A DNA stretch of 64,000 nt from Rotaria sordida (GCA_905250125.1 CAJNOL010000075.1:129410-193409); one strand, 5' to 3'; numbered from the stretch's first letter, positions 38,085 to 50,651 are shown. Notes: generated by a model not told the origin, from the sequence alone. Program-made: numbers and translations.

Positions 38085-39883
38085 TTTTCGTTTTTTTTTT
38101 TTTTACTTCTAAAAAATATTGAATGTATATCTAACACATTATTGATGAAAATCTATTCAAGCTGATGCTTGATAATTAAATTCATTATTATATGAATAGA
38201 AGGAAAAAAAAAACAATCTTATGGATGTCGAGCATGTTATTTTATTCCAATACTATTTTCATATGTATGTCAAAAGAATATGCAACGCAAATAACGAACG
38301 ACAAAATATTTTTTTAAGAAAAACGTATACAATTCATGTAAGGCCATTTTATTTTTGTGACTCACTATGTTGACAGTCAAAAACAACATAATTTAAAATG
38401 CGTAAATCGTAAAAAAACATCATGTTTTTTTTACAAAACAAACGGCAAAGTAGGAATTAAAGAAATCATAAGAAAATTTTTATTAGCATGAACTTTCAAA
38501 CGATCTAATTTTTATATGATAGAAAATTTTCATACATCAGAACATCTGGTACTTTTCCAGATTAGCGACATCATGGGAACCGCACACTTTATTTATGCTC
38601 TGCCAGTCAAACTAATTAGTATATAAAATGTCGTCGATCTGGAGAATAACCAAACATCTGTCTTAGCAATTACTTGTTTTTTGTTGTTCTCGCAAGATAC
38701 TGACTATGTATCAGTTAGTGAAAGTATTATTATAAATAAAATAACACAAAAAAAAAGAATTCGAACTACAAAATGATAAATAAGAAGAATTGATAAAGGC
38801 GTGTGTGTTTCTTTTTCCTTTACATAAGAGATGGATGTGGTTGTTTCTCCTACACATTTCGATATCTATCGTGCTAATTCAATCTAGAGTATACACCCAT
38901 AGGGTGTCATTGACATGCTCTATGGTATTTTGCTTTAAAAAAACAAAAAAAAAGAACAGCGAAGTTTATAACTCATAATGAAAACAATAATATAGTTGCA
39001 TTATTTTTTTTTGTTCTGTTGAGTCGCAAAAATATGGAGAAAAGAATCTATCGTAATTTATATTTCGCGGCACTTGTTTAAATCACTGAATTTTTTAATT
39101 GATAGAATATGACATATAGTAATTATATTCAAGGAAGAAAAAATAATTGTGAGTGGTTACTCGTCAGACAAATAACTTCTATTTCATAATAAAACAACTA
39201 ATAAGATTGAGAGAACAGTCCTCGAGAAATAAATCCTGGATGTTGTTGGATCATTTTATATCAAAATAATTAGTATTCAAACGATTGCTCAAAATAATTA
39301 TTTTGGTATTAGCCATATACTGTTGTTTTTTTTTGGACGAAAGTAGTTTTATATTCATTAATATTCTTTCTATAAACTAAGTTATTTGACTGACTGCATA
39401 TATACAACAACATAATTTCTAATAATATAGAATTATTTCAAAATTTATAAATAAAAAGATCCAAATGATCTTTTTCATGATATTTCTTTCTTATTAGTCT
39501 TTAATTTTCTCTTCTTATTCTATAGTATTATCTATATTGAATATTACTGAAATATTATATTCTGAATACTTCGAGATAAATACAAAGAAGCAAAAAGAAA
39601 ATTATAACGTATAATTACTATGAGTTGTAACGGAAAATTCATTATCTTTCATTTGAACTGGAAGAGATGGAATAAGTCATTGCTTCTTTGATGCATTCTA
39701 TATACGATTAAGTTAACCTCTTAAAAATCTTTGCATGATCATTATTTTTGTAATTAACATTTTTTATCTAAAATATTTAATTTAATTCTTTATTTTGTAA
39801 TAATATACACAGCAAAAAAACATATAATCTTAATAAATTCTCTTTTTTTTTTGCTTTGACAAAACATGAAAAAAATATTAATG
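38085..39883. other. Intergenic spacer upstream of the 127-aa ORF and downstream of the GPCR
   Basis: 1.8 kb of A/T-rich DNA containing the promoter side of the 127-aa ORF and the GPCR 3'UTR, with a TTTATT (minus-strand AATAAA) at 39789-39794. No further gene or repeat was recognised. Confidence 0.55.
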
Positions 39884-41374
39884 TTAAATATGGTTCAAAT
39901 TTGTATCAATTATTCTTGGATTATTTGACATAAGTAAGGGTTCTTCTATTGATGGACTTTGTTTGATCGATGTTAATGGAACATTTTCTATATTTGTTTT
40001 TTTTACTGTAAAACCATTTGTATTCCCATTTGATGATGAATCTATTGGCATGTGATATGTTGTTGGACGATCTGGATATATATCACCATCACCTAATGTA
40101 TTCATAGTCATATTTTTTAATCTATTATGATTAAAGCATAAACACATTTTAAATAAACATGGTATTATTTGTTGAAATTCTTTACGAAAATTATCATTTA
40201 ACCATGAATATAAAAATGGATTATAAACTGTTGATGACATTGCTATAACATGTGTACTTAAAAATAAAACTTTATAATGACTTAATTCTGAACGATGAAA
40301 TTCTGCAACCATATGAACAATATTTAATGGTAACCAACAAATAGCAAATATAACAACCATAGCAATTAACATACGATTCGTACGTTTTTTACGGCAAAGT
40401 TCAGCTTCTTCACGTATTCGTGTACGACCTGGTAATGAACGACGTGCAAGAGCAACCCATACTTTATAATAACTAAATGATATAACTGAAAATGGAATCA
40501 GATATTGTAAAACTAATGATGAAAAATTAAAAAAACGTCGTGATGTATATTGTGGCCAATATTCCTATTAGAATAGATAAGAGAATATATTTCAAATCTT
40601 ATATTTTTCATTGAACTTACTTCACATTTTGTACGATCAAATCGCATATAAATAGCTAAAGGTAAAGATATTGAAATACCAACAATCCATATAACAATAA
40701 TTAATAATATACAGACACCTAAACGCATACGAGAACGAAATGGATGTACTATAACAAAATAACGATCAACAGCAATTGCTAAAGAAGTTAATGTAGATAC
40801 ATAAACTAAAAACAAAAAAGAAAATTCATAAGAAAGAAAAAAAAATATTAATCATATAAGTATCATCTTACCTGATATTCCCAATGACATAGGTACTAAA
40901 TGACATAGAATTCTACCAAGATGCCAAATATGTCCATAGGCTGATATTGGTGTAAATGGTACAGCTAAACAACACATCTATAAACAAAAAATATTTTTAT
41001 GAATTTAATCATCAAATAATATTGACTTACAAGAATGTCTGAAAGTGCTAGATTTGTTATAAAAACATTTGTAACTGTTTGCATTGCTCTATTTCGACAA
41101 ACAACAACTAATAAAAAAAAACAAAAGAATAATTTTTGTTTTGTTTTTAATTAAAATCAAAATATTAATACATACAAATAACAAGAGCATTTCCAGTTAT
41201 ACCAAAGAAAAAAATAAGCGTATATAACGATATAAATGTTGCCTTAATTGGTGAACGATTTTCAAGTGGAACTATTGGTTCAGTTGTTGTACTTATTATT
41301 GTCATTAATGGGGTTTTTGCCACAAGATAAGAAAAATTAAATGCAAATTGATTTAAACTACTATTTAATGTCAT
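39884..41374 (-). CDS. sNPFR-like: Short neuropeptide F / prolactin-releasing-peptide type receptor (class A GPCR)
   Basis: A seven-helix plasma-membrane receptor. Five exons on minus: 41374-41176, 41107-41031, 40977-40872, 40805-40621, 40564-39884; phases agree and give 415 aa. Extracellular N-terminus with NSS, NFS and NRS glycosylation sites. TM1 GNALVIFVVCRNRAMQT, TM2 NLALSDIL, Cys before TM3 (RILCHLVPMSLGISVYVSTL), DRYFVIVHPF at the end of TM3, CEEYWP in extracellular loop 2, a basic REEAELCRKKRTNRMLIAM loop, CWLPLN in TM6 and NPFLYSWLNDNFRKEF in TM7/helix 8. The KKRTNRMLIAM and NPFLY-WLN-NFRKEF strings are hallmarks of insect sNPF receptors and close to vertebrate PRLHR. Cys-rich CLFKMCLCF may be palmitoylated. 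TTTATT at 39789-39794. Confidence 0.93.
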
Positions 41375-44300
41375 TAGTAAATATTGTAATTTAATAGTTC
41401 AAAAAACAAAAATATCTTTAATATAAAAAATATTTGTGAATATATTATATAATAAAACAAAATAAGCATAATATTGCATAAAACTTACGGATGAAAAAAG
41501 AATATGAAGAAAAAAAAATGAATTCTTTCCTTGATTTCCGTTGTTATAGGTCTCCTTTTAATATTATGTTTTCTTTTGTTAAATAATCATCTTCCTCCCT
41601 CTCATTCTCATTTTTTTTCTTTTTATTTCTTGCTTTTTTCTTTTTTTTTGGTCCAATATTACGATTAATAGATGGGTTCCGTGAATTTGCGACTGCACGC
41701 GAACGCGCCGAGCATCAACGTCTTGTCATTGGACTGTTTTTGTTTAAATGCTGCTGTTTTTCTACTAGTTTTTTTTTCTGCTTTTTTTTTGTAGATTTCT
41801 CGCTTCTTTTTTTTTCTTTCTGTTTCTGACAGAGAGAACTAATGACAATAACATAAGACATATAGAGAACGAGGAGATGAGAACTTAGGAAAAAAAAGAG
41901 ACAGACGACTCATTTATCTATAGACGGATAAAATCGAGTGTGAATGAGAAAGCACCAAGGCTCTGCATTTGCGTGTGCTTTTATACTCACAGAGGAGCAA
42001 GAAATAAGATGAATGTAGTGAAAGATTGTCAGGAATAAAACCAGATATTTTCTAATTATTTTAATGACAGATAGATACTATCACAGATTTCATATCATCT
42101 TGTCATTTTTCTAAAAAGAAAAAAAGAACACAAAAGAAAAATTATCGAATAATCTAAAAATTTTTGACAAACAAGAAAAAGAACCAAAAACTGATATTCT
42201 TCAATAGATAATTCATTTACAGGCACTTACAAAAGATAAGAAAGAAATAAGAGATCATGCGAAATTAATGCAAATACAGAACAAAACAAATTATTTTATA
42301 TATTCTATCATGATTTTTTATCAATAACAAATATCAATATCGATATCGTATCATGATTTGAAGTCAAAAGAAGATTACTACTTCCTGTTTTCTATTTGAA
42401 TAATCGTATTGTCTAATTGACAAGAATTTCATATAATATCAAATTTCGATGCTTATACATGCAAATTATAAAAAAGACATTCATTTTCAAATTAGATATT
42501 TACTTCCTACTGAGATTGAAATGTACGTCATAGATCTCATGTGATGATGTGAAGAATACTTTTACTTAACAATTACTCATATGCTTTTATTAATGGGTCG
42601 GTAAAAAGAAAGAACAATCATTAATATTTCCTCATACTTATATCTCTTCTTGGAATAGATTCTCTAATTAGTTCAATTTTTAAAATAATGATATGATACT
42701 TAAATATAGTTGGAATTTATATATCAAGCATAGGAGATTGTCATTTTATTTTGAAATACAATTTTTAGATATATTTAAAAAAAAACAAATAAATTATTAT
42801 GTAAAATTGAGAGTTATAATGTAGATAAATTTAATGAATTTTAATTACACAAAAAAATAATAACAATATTGTTTATACATATCAATCTAATTAGTTTGGT
42901 GGAAAATTTCTGTGTGATTAATAAATATGCATGAAAAGAAAAAAACAAAAACATCAGAAATTGTTTATTTTTTTTATAAATAAAAAAAAACACACTTCCA
43001 TTTATCATTAATACCTTTGAAATAAATCTAATACATTCTAATTTATAACCTTGATGACTGAGACATTTTGTTAAGAATTTGGTATGGGAAAAATGGTCTA
43101 TTATATAAATAGTAATACTGATCTTATTTATCATTATCATATGTTAATATCGAAGATGTTTATGTCGAATTATAAATGTCATAGGAATTTCGATATTACG
43201 AAGGCGAAATCCGATTATGTCTATGATTATTGACGCAAATAATATTCTTAATAAAATTTAATAAAAATAAAAGCAAGTCTTTTTCAGACAACTTGACACG
43301 TTCGTGATTACCTTTGATTGTTTCAGCAATATTGTTATTATAATAAAAGTTATTGTTATACTACATAAATAAATAATTCTCATATACATAACATATCATA
43401 AGATTGATTGTCAAGAAAATTCTTTATGATAGATGAACTAAATAAAATTAGAAATATATGAGAATACAAAATAGTTTTTAATCTTTAGATTTATAAAAAT
43501 AGAAATTAATTAAATGTTCTCATGGTCATATTTTAAGTGACAATTGTGTTTTGTTTTGCATTATATATATAAAATTTAATTCAGTAAATTTAATTATTCT
43601 TCTTGTAAAATTTACAATTTCTATTTATTCATGAAAAAAATATTGTTCTATATATTTCACAAAGAAATATTCAGCTTTGTAGAAAATACATCTTAATAAA
43701 AATAAAAGAACTTAAGAAAAATGACTTCCGTTGACCTATAATTAGATATAGAGGAGTGCACAAGCATTTGCTCGCGTTAAAACATCAAGTAATCCCTCGA
43801 CGAATTTTTGTTCTTTCAAAATATTCATGCAATGTTGTACTTCAAATAAATGATAGCTCTTGAAAGTCCAATATAGTTAGAAGTACAAAAAAGTACATTT
43901 GTCATTTTATTTAGATAATTGAGAAATATCATATAATGATAAGCAAATAAGATTGTAACGAAAGAAATATAAATTGGAAATAAAATCGAAGAATCTTAAA
44001 TTACATTCATCTGTGGTTTGTGTTCATTTAATCTTTTGAAAAAATTTGAAATAATAATATTTAATATTTGCTATAGTTTAAATTTCAAGCAGAGTTTCTG
44101 TTCAACATATGTTAACGAATAACATGATCAGATGAAAATTTCAGAGAGCAACAATTTCTAAAACAAATAGAATATATTCTCGTGACTAGAAATAGACGCA
44201 ACCAAGGTTTTTGGTCTTGATCATAATCATGAAAAATATAATCTGGACTAAATTTCGGTGATTTTATTTTTTATTCGGATTCCATCCGCAAAGTAGAGAA

Positions 44301-46613
44301 GCCTTTTTCAAAATTTATTCGCATCAAATCCAAATACTGATTGTTGAATCATCTCTTCTAAATTTCGTTTTGATTGTCAAAACTATTTATTTCAAGCCAT
44401 AGAACAGTTAACTATAAGCTCGAATCCCCATGCTCTCAATTATCTCTAGTTATTAATGAAATAATTCGTAAAAAAATTTGTCTTTTTTTGAGAAGTTGTA
44501 AGTTTTCTATCACATTAATACGTGAAAAAAATTCCATGAATATGTGTTGCACTATTGATAATTATATTAATACTGTCGATTTAATATGCAACCATAAGGA
44601 ATACTACTATCACAAAAAGTAAAAGTTATCAGTGCAATTACACAAACATCATGAGACTCACCAATAGAAGACTTCAATGAGACCCAAGCAACTCTTTATA
44701 TCAAATTAATAACAACTGCTTGTTAGAAAAAAAAATTGTGTTCTGATTAAATAAATAATATGACTAAAATAGTTTACGTTTTTTAGCTAATTCATAACAA
44801 TTATGAATTATAGGAAATAAATATGCTCACTGAAAAACGAATCTAAAATTTAACATAGAATTAAATCATTGATTTTAGTCATGGTTTTTTCTCAATAAGA
44901 CTGTCGCCTTGTGTATATAAACGCGTGTGATTTGGACGGGACACAAGCTGTTATTTTATCTATAAATTCGCTTGATTAACAACGTTAGAGATAATGGACA
45001 AAAGGAAGAAAAGCAATACGTTTCTAGTATTTTCAAAGACAAGTTTTATTGATATTTATTCAAACGAAAGAGAATGGGTAGACACAGAGTTTTTTAAGTA
45101 AAAACAAATTCTACTTGACAATAGACTCCAGCAGTACATTCTGTTACACTTGATTTAGACTTGAAACATTTGTTCGAAAATTAAACACCTTATATAAAAA
45201 CGACTAAATTTTTTCGCATGAGACTATTTCTTTCATTAAGAGGAGTTTTTTACATTAATATTTTTTTTGCTTCAGTGTTATTTTTGATTTATAACGCGAG
45301 CGTCACCAACATCTTCAGCAACAAAACATTTATTTCTGTCTGTCGGTCAGTTGTATATATAATATATAGATAAACTTATTGGAACATAATCATATGAAGT
45401 GGAATGATAGAACGAAAGAATAACAAGTATAGAAAGCAATAGATCTTTCAGAAAAAGATAGAGAGAACAAAAAGGATGCAATATTTTGACAGTGAACTAC
45501 TTTTTATTAGCTTTAATGATTTATAAACTATCAAGAATTGAACAAACATGCTTTGCCAAAACTTTTCCCGCATGTCAAAATAATCTCAAGTAATTTCATT
45601 ATTCAGACGAAGATAAATTTGATGTTACAGAATTAGAATTTTCTACATGAATAAAAACTAATGTTATTGATAATAAATTAAGTTTTAATAGAGTTATTTA
45701 ATTGCAATTTTTTTTGCAGCACAAATGTGCAATTTATTCAATTTTTACTTGCACGATAAAAAAGAGAAATAGTATTTCTTAGGTTTTTCTGTATTTATGT
45801 AAAATAAATTTTTGTACGATTAATTTGCAGTGCACTTCAACAAAAAGGTCCGACACAATTTGGCGATTATTCATTCCATTTTAATATCTAGTTTTTGTAA
45901 TATAACTCGAATCGCATAACATTAAGAATAAGAAAATTAGGAATATTTTTCGTGCACTAATGCTTTTTCAACGCTGATATACACAAGCGCAGCGTATGTG
46001 AATTTCATACGTGATATGGAACGCCCTCTTTCATCTTTTAAGAGGCTATGTGTATTTTTTATTGCAATGACGATTTTGTATGTGTACATACATGCAAGTG
46101 TGTGCAGCTTATCTCAACCCTAGGAAAACCTTCTGCATCAAGATGTCGCTAGCTACAAGTATATTGAATTTCTAATATCTATCACCAAAAATAACATTCT
46201 ATGGATTATTTGTATTGAAAGATCATTGTATTCTAGACGCTTGTCTCTTTCACACTTATTATTTATTTCATCTCGTACATTTTCAAATCTTCATCGAAAA
46301 ACAATACCTCTTGCTACACGATCTATAGGTTGCTTGTTCACATCAATACTGCGTACGCTGTTACAACACGAAAATGAAATTTATCAATAAATATATCAAT
46401 ATTAGAAGTACACGTAAAAACTCAATAAATTAGAAAGCCTATTATTTTTATCACATGCTGTATTTGATACACAAGTAACGCGACGCAAACGTCGCTGACC
46501 CTCCACTGAAAGGATGCGATGTTGTTGAGCGCATCGTATTCGTCCTAGGGACTATGAGACCTAGTATCATCATATACACTTAAAGGAACAAAATTAAAGG
46601 AATAGTATATAGA
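41375..46613. other. Large gene-poor interval upstream of the GPCR
   Basis: 5.2 kb. The first 0.6 kb should hold the GPCR promoter and any 5'UTR exons; a GC-richer patch at about 41680-41735 stands out. The rest is A/T-rich, and ORFs such as those near 42.9 and 44.4 kb lack motifs and splice context. A small hairpin GATGCG...CGCATC lies near 46512-46535. No gene was recognised. Confidence 0.5.
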
Positions 46614-46727
46614 GGGTGTGGGTGCGTGTGGGATGTGGGTGTGGGTGCGTGTGGGATGTGGGTGTGGGTTGAGAGAAGATGAACTCATACCCACATCCCA
46701 CACTCCACACCACACACCCACATCCAC
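46614..46727. repeat. Head-to-head G-rich/C-rich array 1 (TGTGGG-like then CCCACA-like)
   Basis: 46614-46669 is built from GGGTGTGGGTGCGTGTGGGATG units; after a spacer (GAGAGAAGATGAACTCAT) the strand switches to CCCACATCCCACACTCCAC units (46689-46727). The unit TGTGGG is the telomere repeat reported for bdelloid rotifers, interrupted here by variants. The order G-rich then C-rich is what a head-to-head arrangement of two right-hand ends would give. Each strand could form G-quadruplexes. Confidence 0.85.
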
Positions 46728-46816
46728 AATTTTATAAATATCTATCATACAACAATTCTTATTTGGCTGAAAAGTAAATATCATCATCCGTCATTAACTG
46801 AGACGATATATAACTA

Positions 46817-47183
46817 CCCAGTCAGACAAAGATTTCGAAAAACGCGTTTAAACGCACAATCGGGAGCCGCGACTGTGATCCATTCACGCTCATTAAAAAA
46901 ACGCACGAAAACGTGTTTATTGGCGTTTTTTGTAACTTTCTGGGCGTCAAAACGGCGGAAATTCCAGTTTTTGAGCGTTAAAACGTACTATTATTCTAGA
47001 ACTTAAAAACAATACGTTTTAACACTCAAAAACTAGAATTTTCATCGTTTTGATGCCCAAAAAATTACAAAAAACGCCAATAAACGCGTTTTCGTGCGTT
47101 TTTTTAATGAGCGTGAATGGATCACAGTCGCGGTTCCCGATTGTGCGTTTAAACGCGTTTTTCGAAATTTTTGTCTGACTGGG
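46817..47183. mobile_element. Near-perfect 367-bp palindrome (foldback MITE)
   Basis: Two arms of about 171 bp, 46817-46987 and 47013-47183, with a 25-nt loop. Ends CCCAGTCAGACAAA / TTTGTCTGACTGGG. The arms contain AAACGCGTTTAAACGCAC and ATGGATCACAGTCGCGG-type blocks and differ only at scattered bases and one small gap. TA lies at or next to both ends (CTA|CCCAG and CTGGGA|TA), hinting at a TA target site. CpG-rich against the surroundings. No coding capacity. Confidence 0.9.
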
Positions 47184-47815
47184 ATAGAAACAATCACAAA
47201 ACTGAAACAATAAGTTGGAAATGAAAGTAAACAGTGAATGGTGGATGCTGTCGAGTCAGAAATGGCCTCCACTTGCATCGAATCGAAACTTAACAACATC
47301 GTTTCATTTCATTTGAGGCTACCTGATCGATGAAAAAAGAAGGACAGGCAGAAAGAGGAAAATGAAATGTGCTTTGAAAGTGGATATTCGAAGTGCTGTG
47401 CACTCCAATGATTCTCTCGAACGGTTGATGAGAATGAAAAACGTTCGACGATCGGACGACAATACACATGGACTAAAACAATAGAAAAAATGTTGTGATT
47501 CACTGAAGGAGAATAGAAATGACATTAGATTTTCGTTTTTTATCCACGTTACATAAAAAACAATAACTTAATTAAAAAAAAAACATTAAAATCTTCAATG
47601 ACATTTTTAAAAAGCCAGGAAAACTAAAAATATTCTTTTTCTAATTATTATGATAGATTTCCTCTTCTAAATGTAAAAATCATGCTCTGTTAACAATTAG
47701 GTTCTACGTATATGCTTTATCTACACAAAAATATATATAATCAAGCGAAGAAATGCTCAAAATCCTGACTTTTTCAGTAAATGGTATTTAACATCTGCAT
47801 TGCAAAATGATGCAA

Positions 47816-47865
47816 GGGTGCGGGTATAGGACTTTGATGCTAATCTCACGCACACCCACATTCAC
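47816..47865. repeat. Degenerate short G-rich/C-rich pair
   Basis: GGGTGCGGGTA, a 20-nt spacer, then CACGCACACCCACATTCAC: the same switch as the longer arrays but only a few units. It may be an eroded or founding copy. Confidence 0.55.
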
Positions 47866-48189
47866 ATCATGGTCATCGCTGCTACGCCACTAGCAGAAGT
47901 TTTTGTCGACTTTTTTCTGTCCATCAGGGGCTGAGCAATGAATAAATCAATGAATGCAAAAGTACAACGTTGTCTTTCCATGTTTATAGAACTGTTTATC
48001 ATTGTTATTGACGTTTTTTTTGTCCTATTGCTATCGACTTCAAGGACTTCTTGTCTCGTTCGATTTTGTTATTTCAAGAGTGTTGCTCACTTAACGACGA
48101 TAATGAACGAGCAAAAGTTTCTGTACACTAAGCAAGAAGTATACAGAACGAAAGAAAGTAAAACGAATGTATTGTCATTATTCATAGAA

Positions 48190-48382
48190 GGGTTTGGGTG
48201 TAAGTGAGTGTGAGTGTGGGTGTGGGTGGGTGTGGGTGTGGGGTAGAAGTGAGTGTGGATGTGGGGATAGAAGTGAGTGTGGATGCCGGTAAGCTCTGTA
48301 TTCACACCCATACCCACACCCGCCCACGCCCCCACCCCCACCCTCACCCACACCCACACACCCACACCCGCACCCACACCCA
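48190..48382. repeat. Head-to-head G-rich/C-rich array 2
   Basis: G-rich GTGTGGGTGTGGGTGGG and GAGTGTGGATG units at about 48190-48289, then C-rich CCCACACCCGCCC units to 48382. The centre is GCCGGTAAGCTCTGTATT. ORFs reading VGVGVGCGCG-like or THTHTH-like across it are repeat artefacts. Confidence 0.85.
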
Positions 48383-49266
48383 GTTGTGTGGTTGTACTGG
48401 TTGCATAAATCAGTAATACTCTCCTTGAAGTGTCATACTATAGATGGGAAAGACAAAGAATGAACTTGAATGTAAACAACACACATGGATTTTTTTATGG
48501 GTTTTTTCTGTCTTCCTACTTATTTTGGAAAAAGCCTGCAATTTCTGATTACTCATTGGTGGAAATTACAGCGTTTTCTGTTACAGTATGACTTTTTGCT
48601 ATGCACACTCTCTATAAATACATTACCTCTTCAGTTTCAGTAATGCATTAAAAAACAATACTACAAAAAGTAAGTGAAGAAATAGTTACATGCGCTACTG
48701 GGAAAGTTTTACAAAAACTTTATATTGATAAATATTGACAAGTTTCGTTTAGATTTTGCTAACAAAAACCTTCAAAAGTTTATCTCCTAGATTAGAGTCG
48801 TTTAGTAACATTCTGTCCCACATCTACTCGATTTTCTGATCTTCTGCATGGTTGGAGTTAATGTAGCATCGAGTATAAAAATTGAACCTTCCAACCCCGA
48901 AAATCTTTTTGAAATCATGTTATTCAACAAAATCTTAATGTTCAGGTTTTTCGATTATTACAACTGAATTGCGATGCAGTTACGACATTACTGTCTTGTA
49001 ATTGCTGAAATAAAAAGAGCTGACATGAACAAATTCCGCTCCATATTGAATTTCCTTTTATTGCAAAGGTTTTTTGCGATTGTTATAGACTGGGGAAGAA
49101 AAATGAGTTTTGTCAATTTTTTTGCACTATCAAAAATATAAAACTAAACATCGTGTCCTACATGAGAGAGACAATACATCAATACATTATTTTTTTTTAA
49201 ATTCGAGCATTCTAGTGAAACTATAAGACTTGTTTATTGATTTTAGAGTCAGTTTCTAATCAAAAT

Positions 49267-49713
49267 ATGTCAACAAATCCTTACAATATCAGTAGTGTTA
49301 TAATTGTGATTAATCTACCAAATCTTCAATTAGATGAACTGGAGAATCGAATTGTGCATTGTTCGATTCCGAAGTTGCGGACTGTGCTTCAAAATGATCC
49401 TGCTCCTGACAAAATTTTGGTATTTTCCCTCGATGACCTGTCAAGCGTTCAATGGGTATTTTCAGATCGTTCTATTCGTCAAGGTTTTGCCTTGAAAAAT
49501 GGAAAAAACGACAACACATCATGCAGCAATCATGATGATATAATTAAAGTCGTTGATGATAAAAAGGAGTTGATGCGTTCTTTAGGTATGGAAAGTATGC
49601 TTTGTCATGTCAAAGAAGCCTCAAAGCATAAAAAAACAGACGATAATGGCCTCGCAAATTTGTGCTATGATCGGGCATGTCGTTCTTTGGACTTTGCTAA
49701 ATTTTATACCTAG
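49267..49713 (+). CDS. Small receiver-like alpha/beta protein, paralogue 1
   Basis: 148 aa from ATG 49267 (MSTNPYNISS), chosen because the tandem paralogue at 51024 begins the same way; an upstream in-frame TTG has no support, and TTTTAG at 49242-49246 may close a 5'UTR intron. Single coding exon. Pattern: strand (VIIVINLP), short helix, strand (KILVFSL), helix, strand (GFALKN), then conserved DKKELMRSLGMESM and NLCYDRACRSL. The C-terminal 50 residues match 51024 closely. I read it as a stand-alone CheY/receiver-like fold related to N-terminal domains of expanded rotifer proteins (from memory, inferred). AATAAA at 49799-49804, 86 nt past the stop. Function unknown. Confidence 0.75.
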   Translation: MSTNPYNISSVIIVINLPNLQLDELENRIVHCSIPKLRTVLQNDPAPDKILVFSLDDLSSVQWVFSDRSIRQGFALKNGKNDNTSCSNHDDIIKVVDDKKELMRSLGMESMLCHVKEASKHKKTDDNGLANLCYDRACRSLDFAKFYT

Positions 49714-49993
49714 CGTCAATACTTCATGATCATGTAACGTCATTAACAGGAATAATTTTCGCACATATTTCAATTATTTCTACAGTATTTTTTTGCTGAA
49801 TAAAATACATTTGTGTGTCACTGTATAATTTTTTACTCTGTAATAAACTGGAGCAGAATTCAAACATGCAAAGAAAAATATTTATCATATTACTCGGCAT
49901 AATAACGCATTGTCAACATCGGATCATCTCGTTTTCTATTTTAATAAAAATTAAGTCTATATAGAACAAAATCCTTCAAGATATTTCGTTAAG

Positions 49994-50210
49994 AGGGTGG
50001 GTGTGTGTGGATGTTGGTGTGAGTGTGGGTGGATGTGGGTGTGAGTTGTGGGTGTGGTGGGTGTGGGTGTGGATATGGGTGTGGGATGGGTGTGTCGGAG
50101 AAGACGTCTTCATCCACCCACACCCACCCCCACTCCCTACACCCACACCCACACACCCACACCCATCCCACTCCCACCCGCCACCCACACCCACACCCAC
50201 CCACACCCAT
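49994..50210. repeat. Head-to-head G-rich/C-rich array 3
   Basis: G-rich GGGTGTGTGTGG and GGTGTGGGTGTGG units from 49994 to about 50096; C-rich CCCACACCC units from about 50114 to 50210. The turn is the perfect palindrome GAAGACGTCTTC (50100-50111). The spacer GAGAAGACGTCTTCAT resembles GAGAAGATGAACTCAT of array 1, so the two share an origin. The C-rich half runs into the foldback at 50208. Confidence 0.88.
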
Positions 50211-50651
50211 TTGGAGAAAAGCAATTATATATTCGTATAGCGCGTGGAGTCCTCTACAAGCGTATATATGTTTGATATAAATTGCATTTGTTTATTAAAA
50301 ATAAATTAAAGAACAATGAAGGCACTCTTTTCGTCAGATTTCCTGGAAATGCATTTTTTCACTCTTTTTCGTTCAACCTTTTTATACTGTTTTCTTCATT
50401 AAAAGTAGGTGTATATTCTGAAAACGCGTGCAATACTCTACTATCCGTTATTTTTGTTATTTTTGACTAATCACTTATCTGATGAATAAAAGGAATAAAA
50501 AGAATTGAACGTAATCGGAGAATTTGACGATGATAGTGCCTTCATTGTTCTTTAATTTATTTTTAATAAACAAATACAATTTAAATCGAGCATAAAGAGT
50601 TGCAGAGAACTGCACGCGCTATTCGAATATATAATTACCTTTCTCCAAATG
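50208..50651. mobile_element. Foldback element abutting array 3
   Basis: Ends CATTTGGAGAAA and TTTCTCCAAATG. Left arm 50208-50339 and right arm about 50528-50651 are about 85-90% reverse complements by eye, sharing AACAATGAAGGCACT, ATTTGTTTATTAAAAATAAA and AATTATATATTCG. The interior has no motif. Its first base lies inside the C-rich array, so array and foldback may be one unit. Confidence 0.85.

Noticed and set aside
48087..48416. Overlapping ORFs on both strands rich in VGVG or THTH
   Set aside because: They are translations of the G-rich/C-rich array in several frames. The same holds for ORFs at 49976-50280 and 46545-46787.
46614..50210. Ancient chromosome end-to-end fusion
   Set aside because: Orientation fits, but three or more arrays within 3.6 kb with related spacers fit a repeated element better than repeated fusions.
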